Positions 24,321-33,541 are shown, counted from the stretch's first letter. The stretch: DNA of 64,000 nt from DASQFI01 sp035633215 (GCA_035633215.1 DASQFI010000032.1:205682-269681), one strand, 5' to 3'. The notes: generated from the sequence alone by a model not told the origin. Program-made: numbers and translations.

Positions 24321-26921
24321 GTGCCGGGCATTCGCCACTGGCTCGCTCGGCTGCGCGCGGTCGTCCGTCGCGACGTCGTCGCGGGAGAAATTCGGGAAGA
24401 GCTGCAGATCCATCTCGACATGCGCGCCGAGGATCTCGAACGCCAAGGGCTGCCTCGCGTGGAAGCGCGGCGTCAGGCGGCCAGGCGATTCGGCAGTGTG
24501 GCGCTTCATCAGGACCGCGGCTACGACATACGAGGAGGCGGCGTGATGGAAACGATCATCCAGGATCTCCGCTACAGCGTCCGGTTGTTTTGGACACACC
24601 GCGGCTTCTCATTCGTTGCCGTGGCGACCCTGGCGCTTGGCGTGGGCTTGTGCACGGCGCTCTTCAGCGTGATTCACGCGGCGATTCTGCGCCCCCTTCC
24701 GTATCCCGATCCGCAGCAGCTGGTCCGCGTCAACGTGGTCGTGCCGGGACGCGGAGAGGCTGGCGAGTTTGCCCCTTCGCTCGACGACGTGCGGACCTGG
24801 CGAGCCGATCAGCGCGTGTTCCGGCAGATCGCGGTGGATCGCGGCGCGTCCGACGTCATTGTCGACACCGGCTACCCCGAGCGCGTGCCAGTCCAGCAGG
24901 TGTCAGAGGGGTTTCTCGAGGTCTTGGGTGTCGCCCCGTCCCTCGGCCGGTCGTTCAGCGCCGAGGATACGCGGCGTGAAATCCCGCTGGTCGCCCTTCT
25001 CGGTCACGGGTATTCGCAAACGCGCTTCGGCGGTGATCGCGGAGTCCTCGGGCGGCAGATTCGAATCGCGGGCGAGTCGGCGACAATCGTGGGCATACTG
25101 CCGGCCGGGTTCTACCCCCGCGTGGCGGTCTGGCAACCGTTTCCGCGGCGGCCCGCGGGATTCGAGAGCATGCGAGGCACGGGCGCGCCGGTGATCGGCC
25201 GCCTTCAGCCTGGCTTGTCGCGGGCACGAGCCGAAAGCAGCCTGTCCCAGATCGTGGACGTTCTCGACACGGCTCACGGGAAACCGGCCGGCACCTCGGT
25301 GCGCATGTATTCGCACTACGACGAGACCGTCGAAGGGTCCGGACCGATCGTCTGGACGCTCGCAGGTGCCGTCGCGGCGATTCTGCTGATCGCTTGTGTG
25401 AACGTGGCGGGTCTCCTGCTTGCCCGTGGCGCCACGCGGCAGCGGGAGCTCGCGATTCGCGCCTCGATCGGGGCCGGACGAGTCCGGTTGATCAGGCAGC
25501 TGCTCAGCGAGAGCGTCATGCTGGCCGCCGCAGGCGGCCTGGCGGGGATCGTGCTCGCATGGGTCTCGCTCGACGCGCTCGTGGCGATCCTCCCGCTCGC
25601 GCTGCCTGAAAACGCCACGCCATCGCTGAACGTCGAGGTGCTGGCGTTCTCGGTGATCGTCGCCGTCTTCACATCGCTGCTGTTCGGCCTCGTGCCGGCG
25701 TTGCGTCTCTCGCGCGTCAACCTGAACACGACGCTGGCCGCATCGGATCGCCGGTCAGGCGCTCCGCTGTCGCGCCGAAGCGGGCAGTGGCTGATTGCCA
25801 TCGAAGTCGCGCTTGGCGTGGTGCTGCTCGCCGGCGCCGGGCTGATGATCCGGAGTTTCGCGCGCCTCGTGTCCGTTGATCTCGGCTACAACCCGGATGC
25901 GTTCCTGACGATGGAGGTGTCGCCGCTCGATCCGAGCCCGGCTGTTGCCGCACAGTACTACCCCGCGCTCGTCGAGGCGGTTCGGCGGTTGCCCGAGGTC
26001 GAGGCCGCCGGCGCCGCGGACCAACTGCCGATCGGTGGAAGCCGACGGGCGGGATTCGTGACGGTGCCGGAGCAGCAACCGATTCGCGTGGACGAGCGGC
26101 AGGTTCTCCCCGGGTTCTTCGAAGCGATTGGACTGCCGCTCAAGGCGGGCCGGCTTCCGACCGAAGCTGATCGAACCGCCGGCCGGCCATTGGTCGTGAT
26201 CAATGAGCTGACCGCGCGGCGGATCTTTCCGGGCGTATCGCCCGTTGGCCGGCTCCTGCCGTTGGGTAAAGAACCGCCCGAGATCATCGGGGTGGTCGGC
26301 GACTTTCTTCAAGACGGCGCGCGCAGTCCGGTGCGTGCCAACGTGTACTTCGTTTACCAGGGTTACGCTGAGCTGAGGCGCCAGCCATTCGTCGTCTTTG
26401 TCCGGCCGCGCGGAGCTCCATCAGCGCTGGTGGCGCGGCTGCGCGACGCGGCTCACTCCGTGGGGCCTCGCGTGCTGATCGATCGCATTCGTTCGGGCGA
26501 CGACTTCGTCAGCGAGTCGGTGACCGTGCCCCGCCGGCGGATGGTGTTGCTCGGCCTGCTGGGCGGCATCGGCCTCGTGCTGACGGTCGTGGGCATCTTC
26601 AGCATGACCGCATATGCGGTCGTGCGGCGCACGCGGGAGATCGGCGTCCGGATGGCCTTCGGTGCGACGTCGGGACACGTGGTCCGAACGATGGTGCGCG
26701 ACACCGCCTGGCCGGTCTCGCTGGGGCTGGCCGCCGGGATCGGCGGGGCGTACCTGACCACGCGCGTGATCGCGACGCTGCTCTTCGAGACGACGCCGCA
26801 TGACGCCGGGGCATTTGCCGCGGCGCTGGCGACGCTCGGCGTGTCGGCCATCGTGGCCGCGTGGTTGCCGGCGCGCCGCGCCGCGCGTGTCGATCCGGTC
26901 GTCGCGTTGCGATCGGACTAG
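24321..26921 (+). CDS. ADOP-family ABC transporter permease (FtsX/MacB-like)
   Basis: This 866-residue permease has an N-terminal helical region (residues 1-75, EIREELQIHLDMRAEDLERQ inside it), a first membrane helix (FSFVAVATLALGVGLCTALFSVI), a MacB-type periplasmic domain, an FtsX block (LLIACVNVAGLLLARGATRQREL near 375), a second periplasmic domain and a final FtsX block with MTAYAVVRRTREIGVRMAFGA. It ends PARRAARVDPVVALRSD. GTG at 24321 is chosen as start because it lies 2 nt after padR and begins at a conserved position; an upstream in-frame ATG would overlap padR. No ATPase partner is adjacent. Confidence 0.92.
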   Translation: MPGIRHWLARLRAVVRRDVVAGEIREELQIHLDMRAEDLERQGLPRVEARRQAARRFGSVALHQDRGYDIRGGGVMETIIQDLRYSVRLFWTHRGFSFVAVATLALGVGLCTALFSVIHAAILRPLPYPDPQQLVRVNVVVPGRGEAGEFAPSLDDVRTWRADQRVFRQIAVDRGASDVIVDTGYPERVPVQQVSEGFLEVLGVAPSLGRSFSAEDTRREIPLVALLGHGYSQTRFGGDRGVLGRQIRIAGESATIVGILPAGFYPRVAVWQPFPRRPAGFESMRGTGAPVIGRLQPGLSRARAESSLSQIVDVLDTAHGKPAGTSVRMYSHYDETVEGSGPIVWTLAGAVAAILLIACVNVAGLLLARGATRQRELAIRASIGAGRVRLIRQLLSESVMLAAAGGLAGIVLAWVSLDALVAILPLALPENATPSLNVEVLAFSVIVAVFTSLLFGLVPALRLSRVNLNTTLAASDRRSGAPLSRRSGQWLIAIEVALGVVLLAGAGLMIRSFARLVSVDLGYNPDAFLTMEVSPLDPSPAVAAQYYPALVEAVRRLPEVEAAGAADQLPIGGSRRAGFVTVPEQQPIRVDERQVLPGFFEAIGLPLKAGRLPTEADRTAGRPLVVINELTARRIFPGVSPVGRLLPLGKEPPEIIGVVGDFLQDGARSPVRANVYFVYQGYAELRRQPFVVFVRPRGAPSALVARLRDAAHSVGPRVLIDRIRSGDDFVSESVTVPRRRMVLLGLLGGIGLVLTVVGIFSMTAYAVVRRTREIGVRMAFGATSGHVVRTMVRDTAWPVSLGLAAGIGGAYLTTRVIATLLFETTPHDAGAFAAALATLGVSAIVAAWLPARRAARVDPVVALRSD

Positions 26922-26962
26922 CGTTCGTGCCGGGCCGCGCGGCGCCTTGTGGCAGCGAATGC

Positions 26963-26976
26963 TATAGTCACGGCCA
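26963..26976 (+). promoter_or_regulatory. Leaderless-type -10 element of the small HTH gene
   Basis: TATAGT at 26963-26968, preceded by TGC (extended -10), ends exactly 8 nt before ATG at 26977. No ribosome binding site is present. Confidence 0.6.
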
Positions 26977-27291
26977 ATGGCGGCCGTCGCCGTCGATCCG
27001 TACGTCATCGACGTGCTCATGGCCGATCTCATCGGCCACGATCGCCAGCCGTCCGCGTACATCCTCTATCTCTACCTCTGGCGATTGACCGACGGCGGCA
27101 AGCGGAAGAGTGCGCCCATCAGCCTGCGCGCGCTGAGCGACCAGACCGGCCTTTCGAAGCGCGCGATTCAGGATGCGGCGGACCGTTTGGAGCGGCGCCA
27201 GCTCATCTCGCTCGAACGGCAGATGCCGACGGCCGTTCCGGTGTATCGTCTGCACAAACCGTGGGTGCGCCCGCGGCCCGCGCGAGGATAG
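26977..27291 (+). CDS. Small winged helix-turn-helix protein
   Basis: This 104-residue protein has one clear helix-turn-helix: SLRALSDQTGLSKRAIQDAADRLERRQLISLER at about residues 50-83 (quoted in parts: SLRALSDQTGLSKRAIQ, then DRLERRQLISL). It is preceded by a helical N-terminal part (AYILYLYLWRLTDGG) similar to replication-initiator or phage-type winged helices. No effector domain is present. It is probably a DNA-binding regulator with unknown targets. It is expressed from a leaderless promoter and stands alone, followed by repeat DNA. Confidence 0.75.
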   Translation: MAAVAVDPYVIDVLMADLIGHDRQPSAYILYLYLWRLTDGGKRKSAPISLRALSDQTGLSKRAIQDAADRLERRQLISLERQMPTAVPVYRLHKPWVRPRPARG

Positions 27292-27302
27292 CGAGTCTGC
27301 GA

Positions 27303-27349
27303 GCGCCGGAGCGCGAGCGAGCGGGGGTGGGGCCCCGCGAGCGGTGAGA
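27303..27349 (+). repeat. Dispersed ~75-bp GC-rich hairpin element, partial copy 4
   Basis: This contains GCGAGCGAGCGGGG and GGGGCCCCGCGAGCGGTGAG, the central blocks of the element at 40329-40404. The terminal GTCCCCGG hairpin is missing. Confidence 0.5.
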
Positions 27350-27367
27350 AAAGAAGACAGGCGGCGG

Positions 27368-27404
27368 AAAGGCTCAAAGGCTCAGGGCTCAAAGGCGATA
27401 AGGC
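27368..27404 (+). repeat. Short 7-8 nt periodic array (word AAAGGCTC)
   Basis: AAAGGCTC, AAAGGCTC, AGGGCTC and AAAGGCG follow each other, then ATAAGGC. The array ends 7 nt before the serine hydrolase start codon. Confidence 0.6.
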
Positions 27405-27411
27405 TGCGATC

Positions 27412-28575
27412 ATGACCAAGCTGATGAGAAGACTTGCCTCAACCGGCGTGCTGCTGGCCGTGTCGATCACCGTCCTCGTCGCCGCGCGCGAGCAGGCGGC
27501 GGCGCGGCATTTCCCGCCGGCCGGCAACTGGGAGAAGCGCGATCCGGCCTCGCTCGGTCTGGATCAGGCGAAACTCGACGAGGCCATCAAGGCGGCGCTC
27601 GCGACCGAGAACACGAATACGAAAGACCTGGCCGTCGACATCCCCAACACGTTCCGAAACGAGGCGCCGTACAACAATCTGATTGGTCCGACGCAGGAGC
27701 GTGCTGGCGCGAACCTCGTTGTCATCTACAAGGGTTATGCCGTGGCGGCCGCCGGGGACAACGAGCGCGCCGACATGACGTTCAGCGTGACCAAGACATT
27801 TCTCTCGACGGTGGTTGGCGAGGCGTTCGAGCGGGGGCTGATCAAGAACCTGAACGACAAGGTCGGGCCCTACATGCCGAAAGGCGTCGATCTCTTCGCC
27901 AGCGAGCACAACGCGAAAATCACCTGGGATCACCTGCTGCGGCAGACCAGTGACTGGTCGGGAACACTCTGGGGCAAACCCGATTGGGCGGATCGGCCGC
28001 CGCCCGGGCAGACCGATCCGAAGGAGTGGGAAAAGCGGGAACTGGTCGAGCCCGGGACGAAGTACAAATACAACGACACGCGCGTCAATGTCCTCGCCCT
28101 CGCGACGCTCTACCTGTTCAAGGAGCCCCTCCCGAGCGTCCTCAAGCGCGAAATCATGGATCCCATCGGGGCGTCGTCCACCTGGCATTGGGAGCCGTAC
28201 GAGAACGCGTACGTGACCATTGACGGCAAGAAGATGCCGTCGATTCCGGGTGGCGGACATCACGGCGGCGGGATGTTCATCAACGCGTGGGATATGGCGC
28301 GCTTCGGCTACCTGTTTCTGGCCAACGGCAAGTGGGGCACTCGCCAGCTCGTCGCCGAGAAGTGGATCGCGATGGCTCGGACGCCGGGCGTGAGACCGGA
28401 CTACGGGTTCATGAATTGGATGTTGAATGCGGACCGGCCGAACCGGGTCTCGTTCCAGGGCAACGGGCCGAACACGATCTACATCGACTGGACGAACGAT
28501 CTGGTGGTCGTGACGCGATGGCTTCGGGGCGGAAACAGGTTTGTCGACAGCGTCGTGGCGGGGATCAAGAAATAA
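27412..28575 (+). CDS. Secreted class C beta-lactamase-like serine hydrolase
   Basis: This 387-residue protein has an N-terminal signal sequence (residues 1-31, core STGVLLAVSITVLVAA). The SxxK motif is S125-V-T-K128 (DMTFSVTKTFLST) and the YxN-like motif is in KYKYNDTRVNVLAL. GGGHHGGGMFINAWDMARFGYL is the usual third block of the S12 esterase and peptidase group. It is an exported hydrolase (esterase, D-amino-acid peptidase or similar), and the motifs do not point to antibiotic resistance. The stop is followed at once by another AAAGGC array and the convergent moaA gene. Confidence 0.87.
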   Translation: MTKLMRRLASTGVLLAVSITVLVAAREQAAARHFPPAGNWEKRDPASLGLDQAKLDEAIKAALATENTNTKDLAVDIPNTFRNEAPYNNLIGPTQERAGANLVVIYKGYAVAAAGDNERADMTFSVTKTFLSTVVGEAFERGLIKNLNDKVGPYMPKGVDLFASEHNAKITWDHLLRQTSDWSGTLWGKPDWADRPPPGQTDPKEWEKRELVEPGTKYKYNDTRVNVLALATLYLFKEPLPSVLKREIMDPIGASSTWHWEPYENAYVTIDGKKMPSIPGGGHHGGGMFINAWDMARFGYLFLANGKWGTRQLVAEKWIAMARTPGVRPDYGFMNWMLNADRPNRVSFQGNGPNTIYIDWTNDLVVVTRWLRGGNRFVDSVVAGIKK

Positions 28576-28580
28576 GACTT

Positions 28581-28603
28581 AAAGCCTCAAAGGCGAGAAA
28601 GCG
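28581..28603 (+). repeat. Short AAAGGC array after the serine hydrolase
   Basis: AAAGCCTC, AAAGGCGAG and AAAGCG start 5 nt after the TAA stop and nearly touch the moaA stop from the other side. Confidence 0.45.
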
Positions 28604-28607
28604 TTTA

Positions 28608-29630
28608 CTATCCACCTCGCGTGTGCATTTCCAGATGCGCGTCCTTCTTCAGGACGCTGACCGGAATGTACGCGCCTCGTTGACGGACGCCGATTCGTTC
28701 TTCGGCGCCGCGGTCGGCGCGACCTTCCCAGACCGCGCGAATCAGATTCAACATCGTCTCGTGTGACGCGCCGGCGCGGAGCGGGCGCCGCAGATCGGTA
28801 CCGTGCTGCGCGTACAGGCAGAGCAGCAGGACGCCGTCGGCGGTGAGCCGCGCACGATCGCAGGTCCGGCAGAACGGCTGCGTGGTTGACGAGATGATGC
28901 CGAACGTCAGGCCGTCCGGCAGCCGGAACCGGGCCGCCGGCGCGGACGACTCCTCGTCGATCGCCTGGATGGGTCCGTACTGAGCGGCCAGCCGCTCCAC
29001 GATCTCGCGCCGGGACACGACGGCGTCCGGCCGCCAGTTCGTGGCGCCGCCGACGTCCATGTACTCGATGAACCGGACTTCGGCGTTGACGGTGCGGCCG
29101 TACTCGAGCAGATCCACGATCTCGTCGTCGTTGTCGCCGCGCGTGAGGACCGTATCGATCTTCAGGCTCGTCCAGCCCGCCGCCCGCACCGCTTCGATGC
29201 CGGCGAGCACGTCGGGCAGCGCGTCGATGCGTGCCAGACGCCGGAACCGATCGCCGCGAAGCGTGTCGAGGCTCACGGTCACGCGATGGAGACCGGCGCG
29301 TTTCAGATCGGCGGCGTGGTCGGCGAGCATCACGCCGTTGGTCGTCAGGCTGAGGTCTCGCAGCCATGACCGCCGCGCCAGGTTTCGAATCAGATCAGGC
29401 AGGTTGCGCCGGAGCAGGGGTTCGCCGCCGGTGAGCCGGATCCGGTCGAGCCCGGTCTCGGCGAACAGGTCGCCGAGCTGGCCGATCTCCTCGAACGTCA
29501 GCATGTCCTCGCGCGGCAGCCAGACGTACTCGTCCTCGGGCATGCAGTAATGGCACCGCAGGTTGCAACGGTCGGTCACCGAAATCCGCAGGTTGCCGAG
29601 CGGCCGGCCGAGGGTGTCGAGCACGGGCAT
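28608..29630 (-). CDS. moaA: GTP 3',8-cyclase MoaA (molybdenum cofactor synthesis)
   Basis: This 340-residue radical SAM enzyme converts GTP to 3',8-cyclo-GTP with MoaC, the first step of molybdopterin synthesis. The N-terminal cluster cysteines are C22, C26 and C29 (TDRCNLRCHYCMP), followed by LTGGEPLLRR. The C-terminal substrate-binding cluster has CRTCDRARLTADG and a third cysteine in LLLCLY. The protein ends with the required GG (MHTRGG). The product would serve the MsrP reductase encoded 10 kb away. ATG at 29630 is preferred to GTG at 29633 because CATAAT ends exactly 8 nt upstream of it. No other moa genes are in the window. Confidence 0.95.
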   Translation of the reverse strand: MPVLDTLGRPLGNLRISVTDRCNLRCHYCMPEDEYVWLPREDMLTFEEIGQLGDLFAETGLDRIRLTGGEPLLRRNLPDLIRNLARRSWLRDLSLTTNGVMLADHAADLKRAGLHRVTVSLDTLRGDRFRRLARIDALPDVLAGIEAVRAAGWTSLKIDTVLTRGDNDDEIVDLLEYGRTVNAEVRFIEYMDVGGATNWRPDAVVSRREIVERLAAQYGPIQAIDEESSAPAARFRLPDGLTFGIISSTTQPFCRTCDRARLTADGVLLLCLYAQHGTDLRRPLRAGASHETMLNLIRAVWEGRADRGAEERIGVRQRGAYIPVSVLKKDAHLEMHTRGG

Positions 29631-29644
29631 CACTCGCGATTATG
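29631..29644 (-). promoter_or_regulatory. Leaderless-type -10 element of moaA
   Basis: On the minus strand CATAAT (29644-29639) is followed by 8 nt and then ATG at 29630. There is no Shine-Dalgarno sequence. Confidence 0.5.
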
Positions 29645-29703
29645 GCATCATGTCCGCTCGCGCAGCCGACTTCGGGAACAGTCCTGCGATGGCTGGAGAC
29701 ATT

Positions 29704-31341
29704 ATGCGAATGCTGCGATTGACGTTTGCGCTGGTCCTTCTCATGAGCGTGGCGGTTGCCGGTCAGGGACGCGGCGGCCGTGGCGGCGGCGCCGAGCCGC
29801 CTCCGCCGTTGAATCTGCCGGCCGACACGCCGCGGCTCACGCAACTCAAGGACGAGGCGGTCAAAGAGGTCGACAAGCTGAAGGACTTCTCGCAGCAGAT
29901 GGTCGATCAGATCTTCAGCTACGGCGAGCTGGGGTTCCAGGAAGTGGAGACGTCGCGCTATCTCATCAACCTTTTGAAGAAGCACGGCTTCCGCGTCGAA
30001 GAAGGTGTCGCGGGGATTCCGACCGCCTTCATGGCAACGTGGGGGAACGGAAAGCCGGTAATCGCACTGGGGTCGGACATCGACGGGATCCCGCAGTCGT
30101 CGCAGAAGCCGGGCGTCGCCTATCGCGATCCGCTGGTCGAAGGCGCGCCGGGCCACGGCGAGGGCCACAACTCCGGACAGGCGGTCAACATCACCGCCGC
30201 GATCGTCCTCAAGGCGATCATGGAGCGCGAGAAGATCCCGGGCACGATTCGCATCTGGCCGGGCGTGGCCGAGGAGCTCGTCGGCACGAAGGCGTACTTC
30301 ATCCGCGCGGGACTCTTCAAAGACGTGGACGTCGCGCTCTTTACGCACGTCGGACGCAATCTCTCGGTCTCGTGGGGCGATGGGGGCGGTACGGGCCTCG
30401 TCTCAGTGCAGTACAGCTTCAAGGGCGAAAGCGCGCACTCGGCCGGCGCGCCCTGGCGCGGCAAGAGCGCGCTCGATGCCGTCGAGCTCATGAACGTCGC
30501 CTGGAACTTCCGGCGCGAACACTTGCCGCTTTCTCACCGTTCGCACTACGTCATCAAAGATGGCGGCGATCAGCCCAACGTCGTGCCGCCGACCGCGTCC
30601 GTCTGGTACTACTTCCGCCAGGTCACCTACACGGGCGTCAAGGAGATCTGGGCGATCGCCGACAAAATCGCGCAAGGCGCGGCGATGATGACCGACACGA
30701 CGCTCCTGCCGATGCGTGTCCTTGGCTCCGCCTGGCCCCGCCACTTCAACCGCGCGGTCGCGGAAGTCACGTGGGCGAACATCCAGAAAGTGGGCATGCC
30801 CGAGTGGAGCGAAGCGGATCAACTCTTCGCCCGCGCCGTGCAGAAGGAGATCGGCGTCAACGAGCAGGGACTCACGACGCGACTGGGGCAGCTCGGCGGG
30901 CCGGTCGATCAGGCAACGAACACCGGCGGCGGTTCCGACGACATCGGCGACATTTCCTGGAACGTTCCGACGGTGACGCTGTCGTACCCGTCGAACATCC
31001 CCGGTCTGCCCGGCCACAACTGGGCCGACGCGATGGCCATGGCGACCCCCATCGCGCACAAAGGCGTCACGGCCGGCGCCAAAGTGCAGGCGATGACGCT
31101 CCTCGATCTGCTCCTGAAGCCCGAGGTCATCACGGCGTCCTGGGACTATTTCAACAACGTGCAGACGCGCACGCAGAAATACGAGGCGCTGATCCGCGCA
31201 CAGGATCAGCCCGCGATCGAATCGAACCGCGAGATCATGGCGAGGTACCGCGAGCAGATGCGCAAGTACTACTTCGATCCGACGAAGTACAAGACGCTGC
31301 TCGAACAGCTCGGAATCCAGTATCCGACGGTGAGGAAGTAG
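29704..31341 (+). CDS. Secreted M20-family amidohydrolase, AbgB-like
   Basis: This 545-residue protein has a signal peptide (MRMLRLTFALVLLMSVAVAG) followed by a glycine-rich linker (QGRGGRGGGAE). M20 metal-site blocks are visible: ALGSDIDGIPQ, GEGHNSGQAVN, GVAEELVGTKAYF with the catalytic glutamate, and GGGSDDIGDISWNVPTV. The last is typical of the AbgB (p-aminobenzoyl-glutamate hydrolase subunit B) branch, which has an inserted dimerisation lid. The true substrate may be another N-acyl amino acid. ATG at 29704 has GGAGA upstream and starts the signal peptide; longer starts overlap the moaA promoter. The stop codon lies at the edge of a heptamer array. Confidence 0.88.
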   Translation: MRMLRLTFALVLLMSVAVAGQGRGGRGGGAEPPPPLNLPADTPRLTQLKDEAVKEVDKLKDFSQQMVDQIFSYGELGFQEVETSRYLINLLKKHGFRVEEGVAGIPTAFMATWGNGKPVIALGSDIDGIPQSSQKPGVAYRDPLVEGAPGHGEGHNSGQAVNITAAIVLKAIMEREKIPGTIRIWPGVAEELVGTKAYFIRAGLFKDVDVALFTHVGRNLSVSWGDGGGTGLVSVQYSFKGESAHSAGAPWRGKSALDAVELMNVAWNFRREHLPLSHRSHYVIKDGGDQPNVVPPTASVWYYFRQVTYTGVKEIWAIADKIAQGAAMMTDTTLLPMRVLGSAWPRHFNRAVAEVTWANIQKVGMPEWSEADQLFARAVQKEIGVNEQGLTTRLGQLGGPVDQATNTGGGSDDIGDISWNVPTVTLSYPSNIPGLPGHNWADAMAMATPIAHKGVTAGAKVQAMTLLDLLLKPEVITASWDYFNNVQTRTQKYEALIRAQDQPAIESNREIMARYREQMRKYYFDPTKYKTLLEQLGIQYPTVRK

Positions 31342-31380
31342 GCCCAAGGCCCCAGGCCTACGGCCCAAGAAGAGGCCAAG
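31341..31380 (+). repeat. Heptamer array (word GGCCCAA) at the M20 hydrolase stop
   Basis: GGCCCAA, GGCCCCA, GGCCTAC and GGCCCAA are in exact 7-nt phase from the last base of the TAG stop, followed by a degenerate AGAGGCCAAG. Confidence 0.75.
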
Positions 31381-31486
31381 AGCACGGCGAGGAGTGGCGC
31401 GTCCAGCGTCAGCACGCAATCCTGCGCTGACCGGAGGCAGCGGGTTCGAGCCACTTCCGCCAAGGCTTCGGTGGCCAAGGCGTCAC

Positions 31487-31517
31487 GCTTGCCCGCCGTA
31501 GCTTCAGCGAAGGCGGG
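31487..31517 (+). repeat. Dispersed TTGCCCGCC-GCGAAGGCGGG hairpin element, copy 3
   Basis: GCTTGCCCGCCGTAGCTTC is followed by AGCGAAGGCGGG. The rest of the 253-nt gap (31342-31594) holds the heptamer array, this element and the carbonic anhydrase promoter. Confidence 0.75.
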
Positions 31518-31580
31518 TCCCGGAGGCCCGCGAGCCGGCAATGCAAGCGGCTTCAGGGCGGCGACACGCTGACCGCAGCC

Positions 31581-31594
31581 TATAATCTGATCGA
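31581..31594 (+). promoter_or_regulatory. Leaderless-type -10 element of the gamma-carbonic anhydrase gene
   Basis: A perfect TATAAT at 31581-31586 ends 8 nt before ATG at 31595. No TTGACA-like -35 is present at 17 nt spacing and no ribosome binding site is seen. Confidence 0.65.
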
Positions 31595-32098
31595 ATGCTC
31601 CGTCCGTTTCGTGGCCGCCTGCCCGTCGTGCATCCGACCGCGTACGTGGACGCGAGTGCGCAAGTTATCGGCGACGTCGAAATCGGCGCCGAGAGCAGCA
31701 TCTGGATGAATGCCGTGCTGCGCGGTGACGTCAACACCATCCGCATCGGCGATCGATCGAACATCCAGGACGGCACCATCATGCACGTCATGCACGAGAC
31801 TCATCCGACCCGCATCGGCGACGACGTGACGATCGGACATGCGGCGGTGGTGCACGGCTGCACGGTGGGGAATCGCGTGCTGATTGGGATGGGCGCGACG
31901 ATCCTGAACGGCGCCGTGATCGGCGAGGATACGATCGTCGCCGCGGGATCGCTGGTCACGGAAGGCACCGTCATTCCACCGCGGTCGCTGGTCATGGGCA
32001 GCCCCGGCAAGGTGCGGCGCACGCTGTCCGACGCGGATGTGACGTCGATTCTCGAATACGCAGCGAATTACGTTCGCTACAAGAAAAGCTATGAGTGA
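31595..32098 (+). CDS. Gamma-carbonic anhydrase family protein (left-handed beta-helix)
   Basis: This 167-residue protein is made of hexapeptide repeats (VIGDVEIGAESSIWMNAVLRGD, IRIGDRSNIQDGT and onward), which fold as a left-handed beta-helix trimer. Zinc-ligand histidines are present in IMHVMHE and IGHAAVVHG, as in Cam/YrdA/PaaY proteins. It may be a true carbonic anhydrase or a related metal-dependent enzyme; YrdA-type members often show little activity. A C-terminal helix (VTSILEYAANYVRYKKSYE) packs on the helix. It is monocistronic, from a leaderless promoter. Confidence 0.9.
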   Translation: MLRPFRGRLPVVHPTAYVDASAQVIGDVEIGAESSIWMNAVLRGDVNTIRIGDRSNIQDGTIMHVMHETHPTRIGDDVTIGHAAVVHGCTVGNRVLIGMGATILNGAVIGEDTIVAAGSLVTEGTVIPPRSLVMGSPGKVRRTLSDADVTSILEYAANYVRYKKSYE

Positions 32099-32105
32099 AG
32101 CTTGT

Positions 32106-32281
32106 CATCTGGAATCTGCAATCTGGGATCTGGAATCGGCTTGCATCGACAATCGGGGAATCGGTTAATCGAAATCGCAGACGCAGCGACTCGGGGGAAA
32201 GCGCTCGATTGCTGATTCCCAGATTCCCAGATTCCCAGATTCCAGACAAGATTCCAGATTTGAGATTCCAAATCGCAGATT
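32106..32281. repeat. Inverted heptamer array (word AATCTGG / AGATTCC)
   Basis: The left arm runs through ATCTGG, AATCTGC, AATCTGG, GATCTGG and AATCGGC. The right arm has three AGATTCCC units, then AGATTCC and degenerate copies. It starts 7 nt after the carbonic anhydrase stop and ends 3 nt before the hisS start. The same word builds 37300-37578. Confidence 0.9.
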
Positions 32282-32284
32282 GAC

Positions 32285-33537
32285 ATGATCTCTTCAGTGA
32301 GGGGTACCCACGACATCCTGCCGGGTGAAGTGGAGAAATGGCAGTACGTCGAGCGCATGGCACGCGATCTGTGCGGCCGCTACGGGTACGTCGAGATCCG
32401 CACGCCGATCATCGAGCGGGAAGAGCTCTTCGCCAAAGGGACGGGCGCGACGACCGACATCGTGCAGAAGGAGATGTACACCTTCACCGACAAGGGCGGT
32501 GAACGGATCGCGCTTCGGCCCGAGGCCACGCCCAGCATGGTCCGCGCCTACGTCGAGCATGCCCTCGAGCAGGCGCTGCCGGTCGTCAAGCTCTTCACGA
32601 TGGGGCCGATGTTCCGGCACGAACGGCCGCAGAAGGGGCGGTATCGGCAGTTCCATCAGCTCAACGTCGAGGTGTTCGGGCAGAACGACCCGGCGATCGA
32701 CGCCGAGGTCATCGATCTGGCGTGGAGTCTCGTCGCGACGCTGGGCATCGCGCGAGCCGAGCTCGTCATCAACTCGGTCGGCTGCGCCGCCTGCCGTCCG
32801 CGTTTTCAGGAAGCGCTGCTCGCAGCCCTGGGCGACGATCTCCCGAAGCTCTGCGAGGACTGTCAGCGCCGAGCCAGGACGAATCCGCTGCGTCTCTACG
32901 ACTGCAAGGTCGAAGCCGATCAACCGATCATCGATCGTCTGCCGCACTCGGTCGACTACCTCTGCGAGCCCTGCGCGACGCATTTCGCCGGCGTCAAGGC
33001 CCAGCTGGACGGGTGGGACATCCCCTGGCGGATCTCGCACCGTCTCGTGCGCGGCCTCGACTACTACACGCGCACGACGTTCGAGATCCTGGGCGAGACG
33101 CTCGGCGCGCAGAACGCGATCCTCGGCGGCGGCAGATACGACGGCCTCGTCAAGGATCTTGGCGGGCCGGACCGAACAGGCATCGGCTTTGCGGCCGGTC
33201 TCGAGCGCCTCGTGCTGGCGCTGCCGGAGGGCCGGGCCGAGCCGCCGCCGGCACGCACCTTCGTCGTCGCGATTGGCGACGACGGCCGCGCGGAGGCGCT
33301 CCGGCTCCTCCGCGAGCTGCGCCAGGCCGGACTCGCGGCGCAGATGGAGCTCGACTCGCGCGGGATGAAATCGCAGATGAAGCGTGCCGACCGGCTTCAG
33401 GCGCGCATCGCGCTCATCGTCGGCGGCGACGAGCTCGCACGAGGCGAGGTCACGCTCCGCGACATGCGGACCGGCGAGCAGCGATCGGTACCGCGCGCCG
33501 GGGCGATCGATGCGGCACGGGCGGCACTTCAGACACA

Positions 33538-33541
<4 letters not shown>
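32285..33541 (+). CDS. hisS: Histidyl-tRNA synthetase
   Basis: This 418-residue class II synthetase charges tRNA-His. Motif 1 is in the N-terminal GTHDILPGE to EIRTPIIE region, motif 2 is FRHERPQKGRYRQFHQ, and the histidine-A loop GLDYYTRTTFEI and motif 3 (GIGFAAGLERLVLAL) follow. The C-terminal anticodon-binding domain has the usual VGGDELARGEVTLRDM ending. It overlaps aspS by 4 bp (ATGA). A repeat array occupies the upstream gap, so no ribosome binding site is evident. Confidence 0.97.

Noticed and set aside
27412..28575. Antibiotic-resistance beta-lactamase
   Set aside because: The SxxK and YxN-like motifs fit the broad S12 esterase/peptidase group; nothing indicates class C beta-lactam hydrolysis.
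32722..33537. Upstream extension of the aspS frame overlapping hisS
   Set aside because: The extension is an arginine- and alanine-rich shadow of hisS in another frame; the ATG at 33538 starts the normal AspRS N-terminus.
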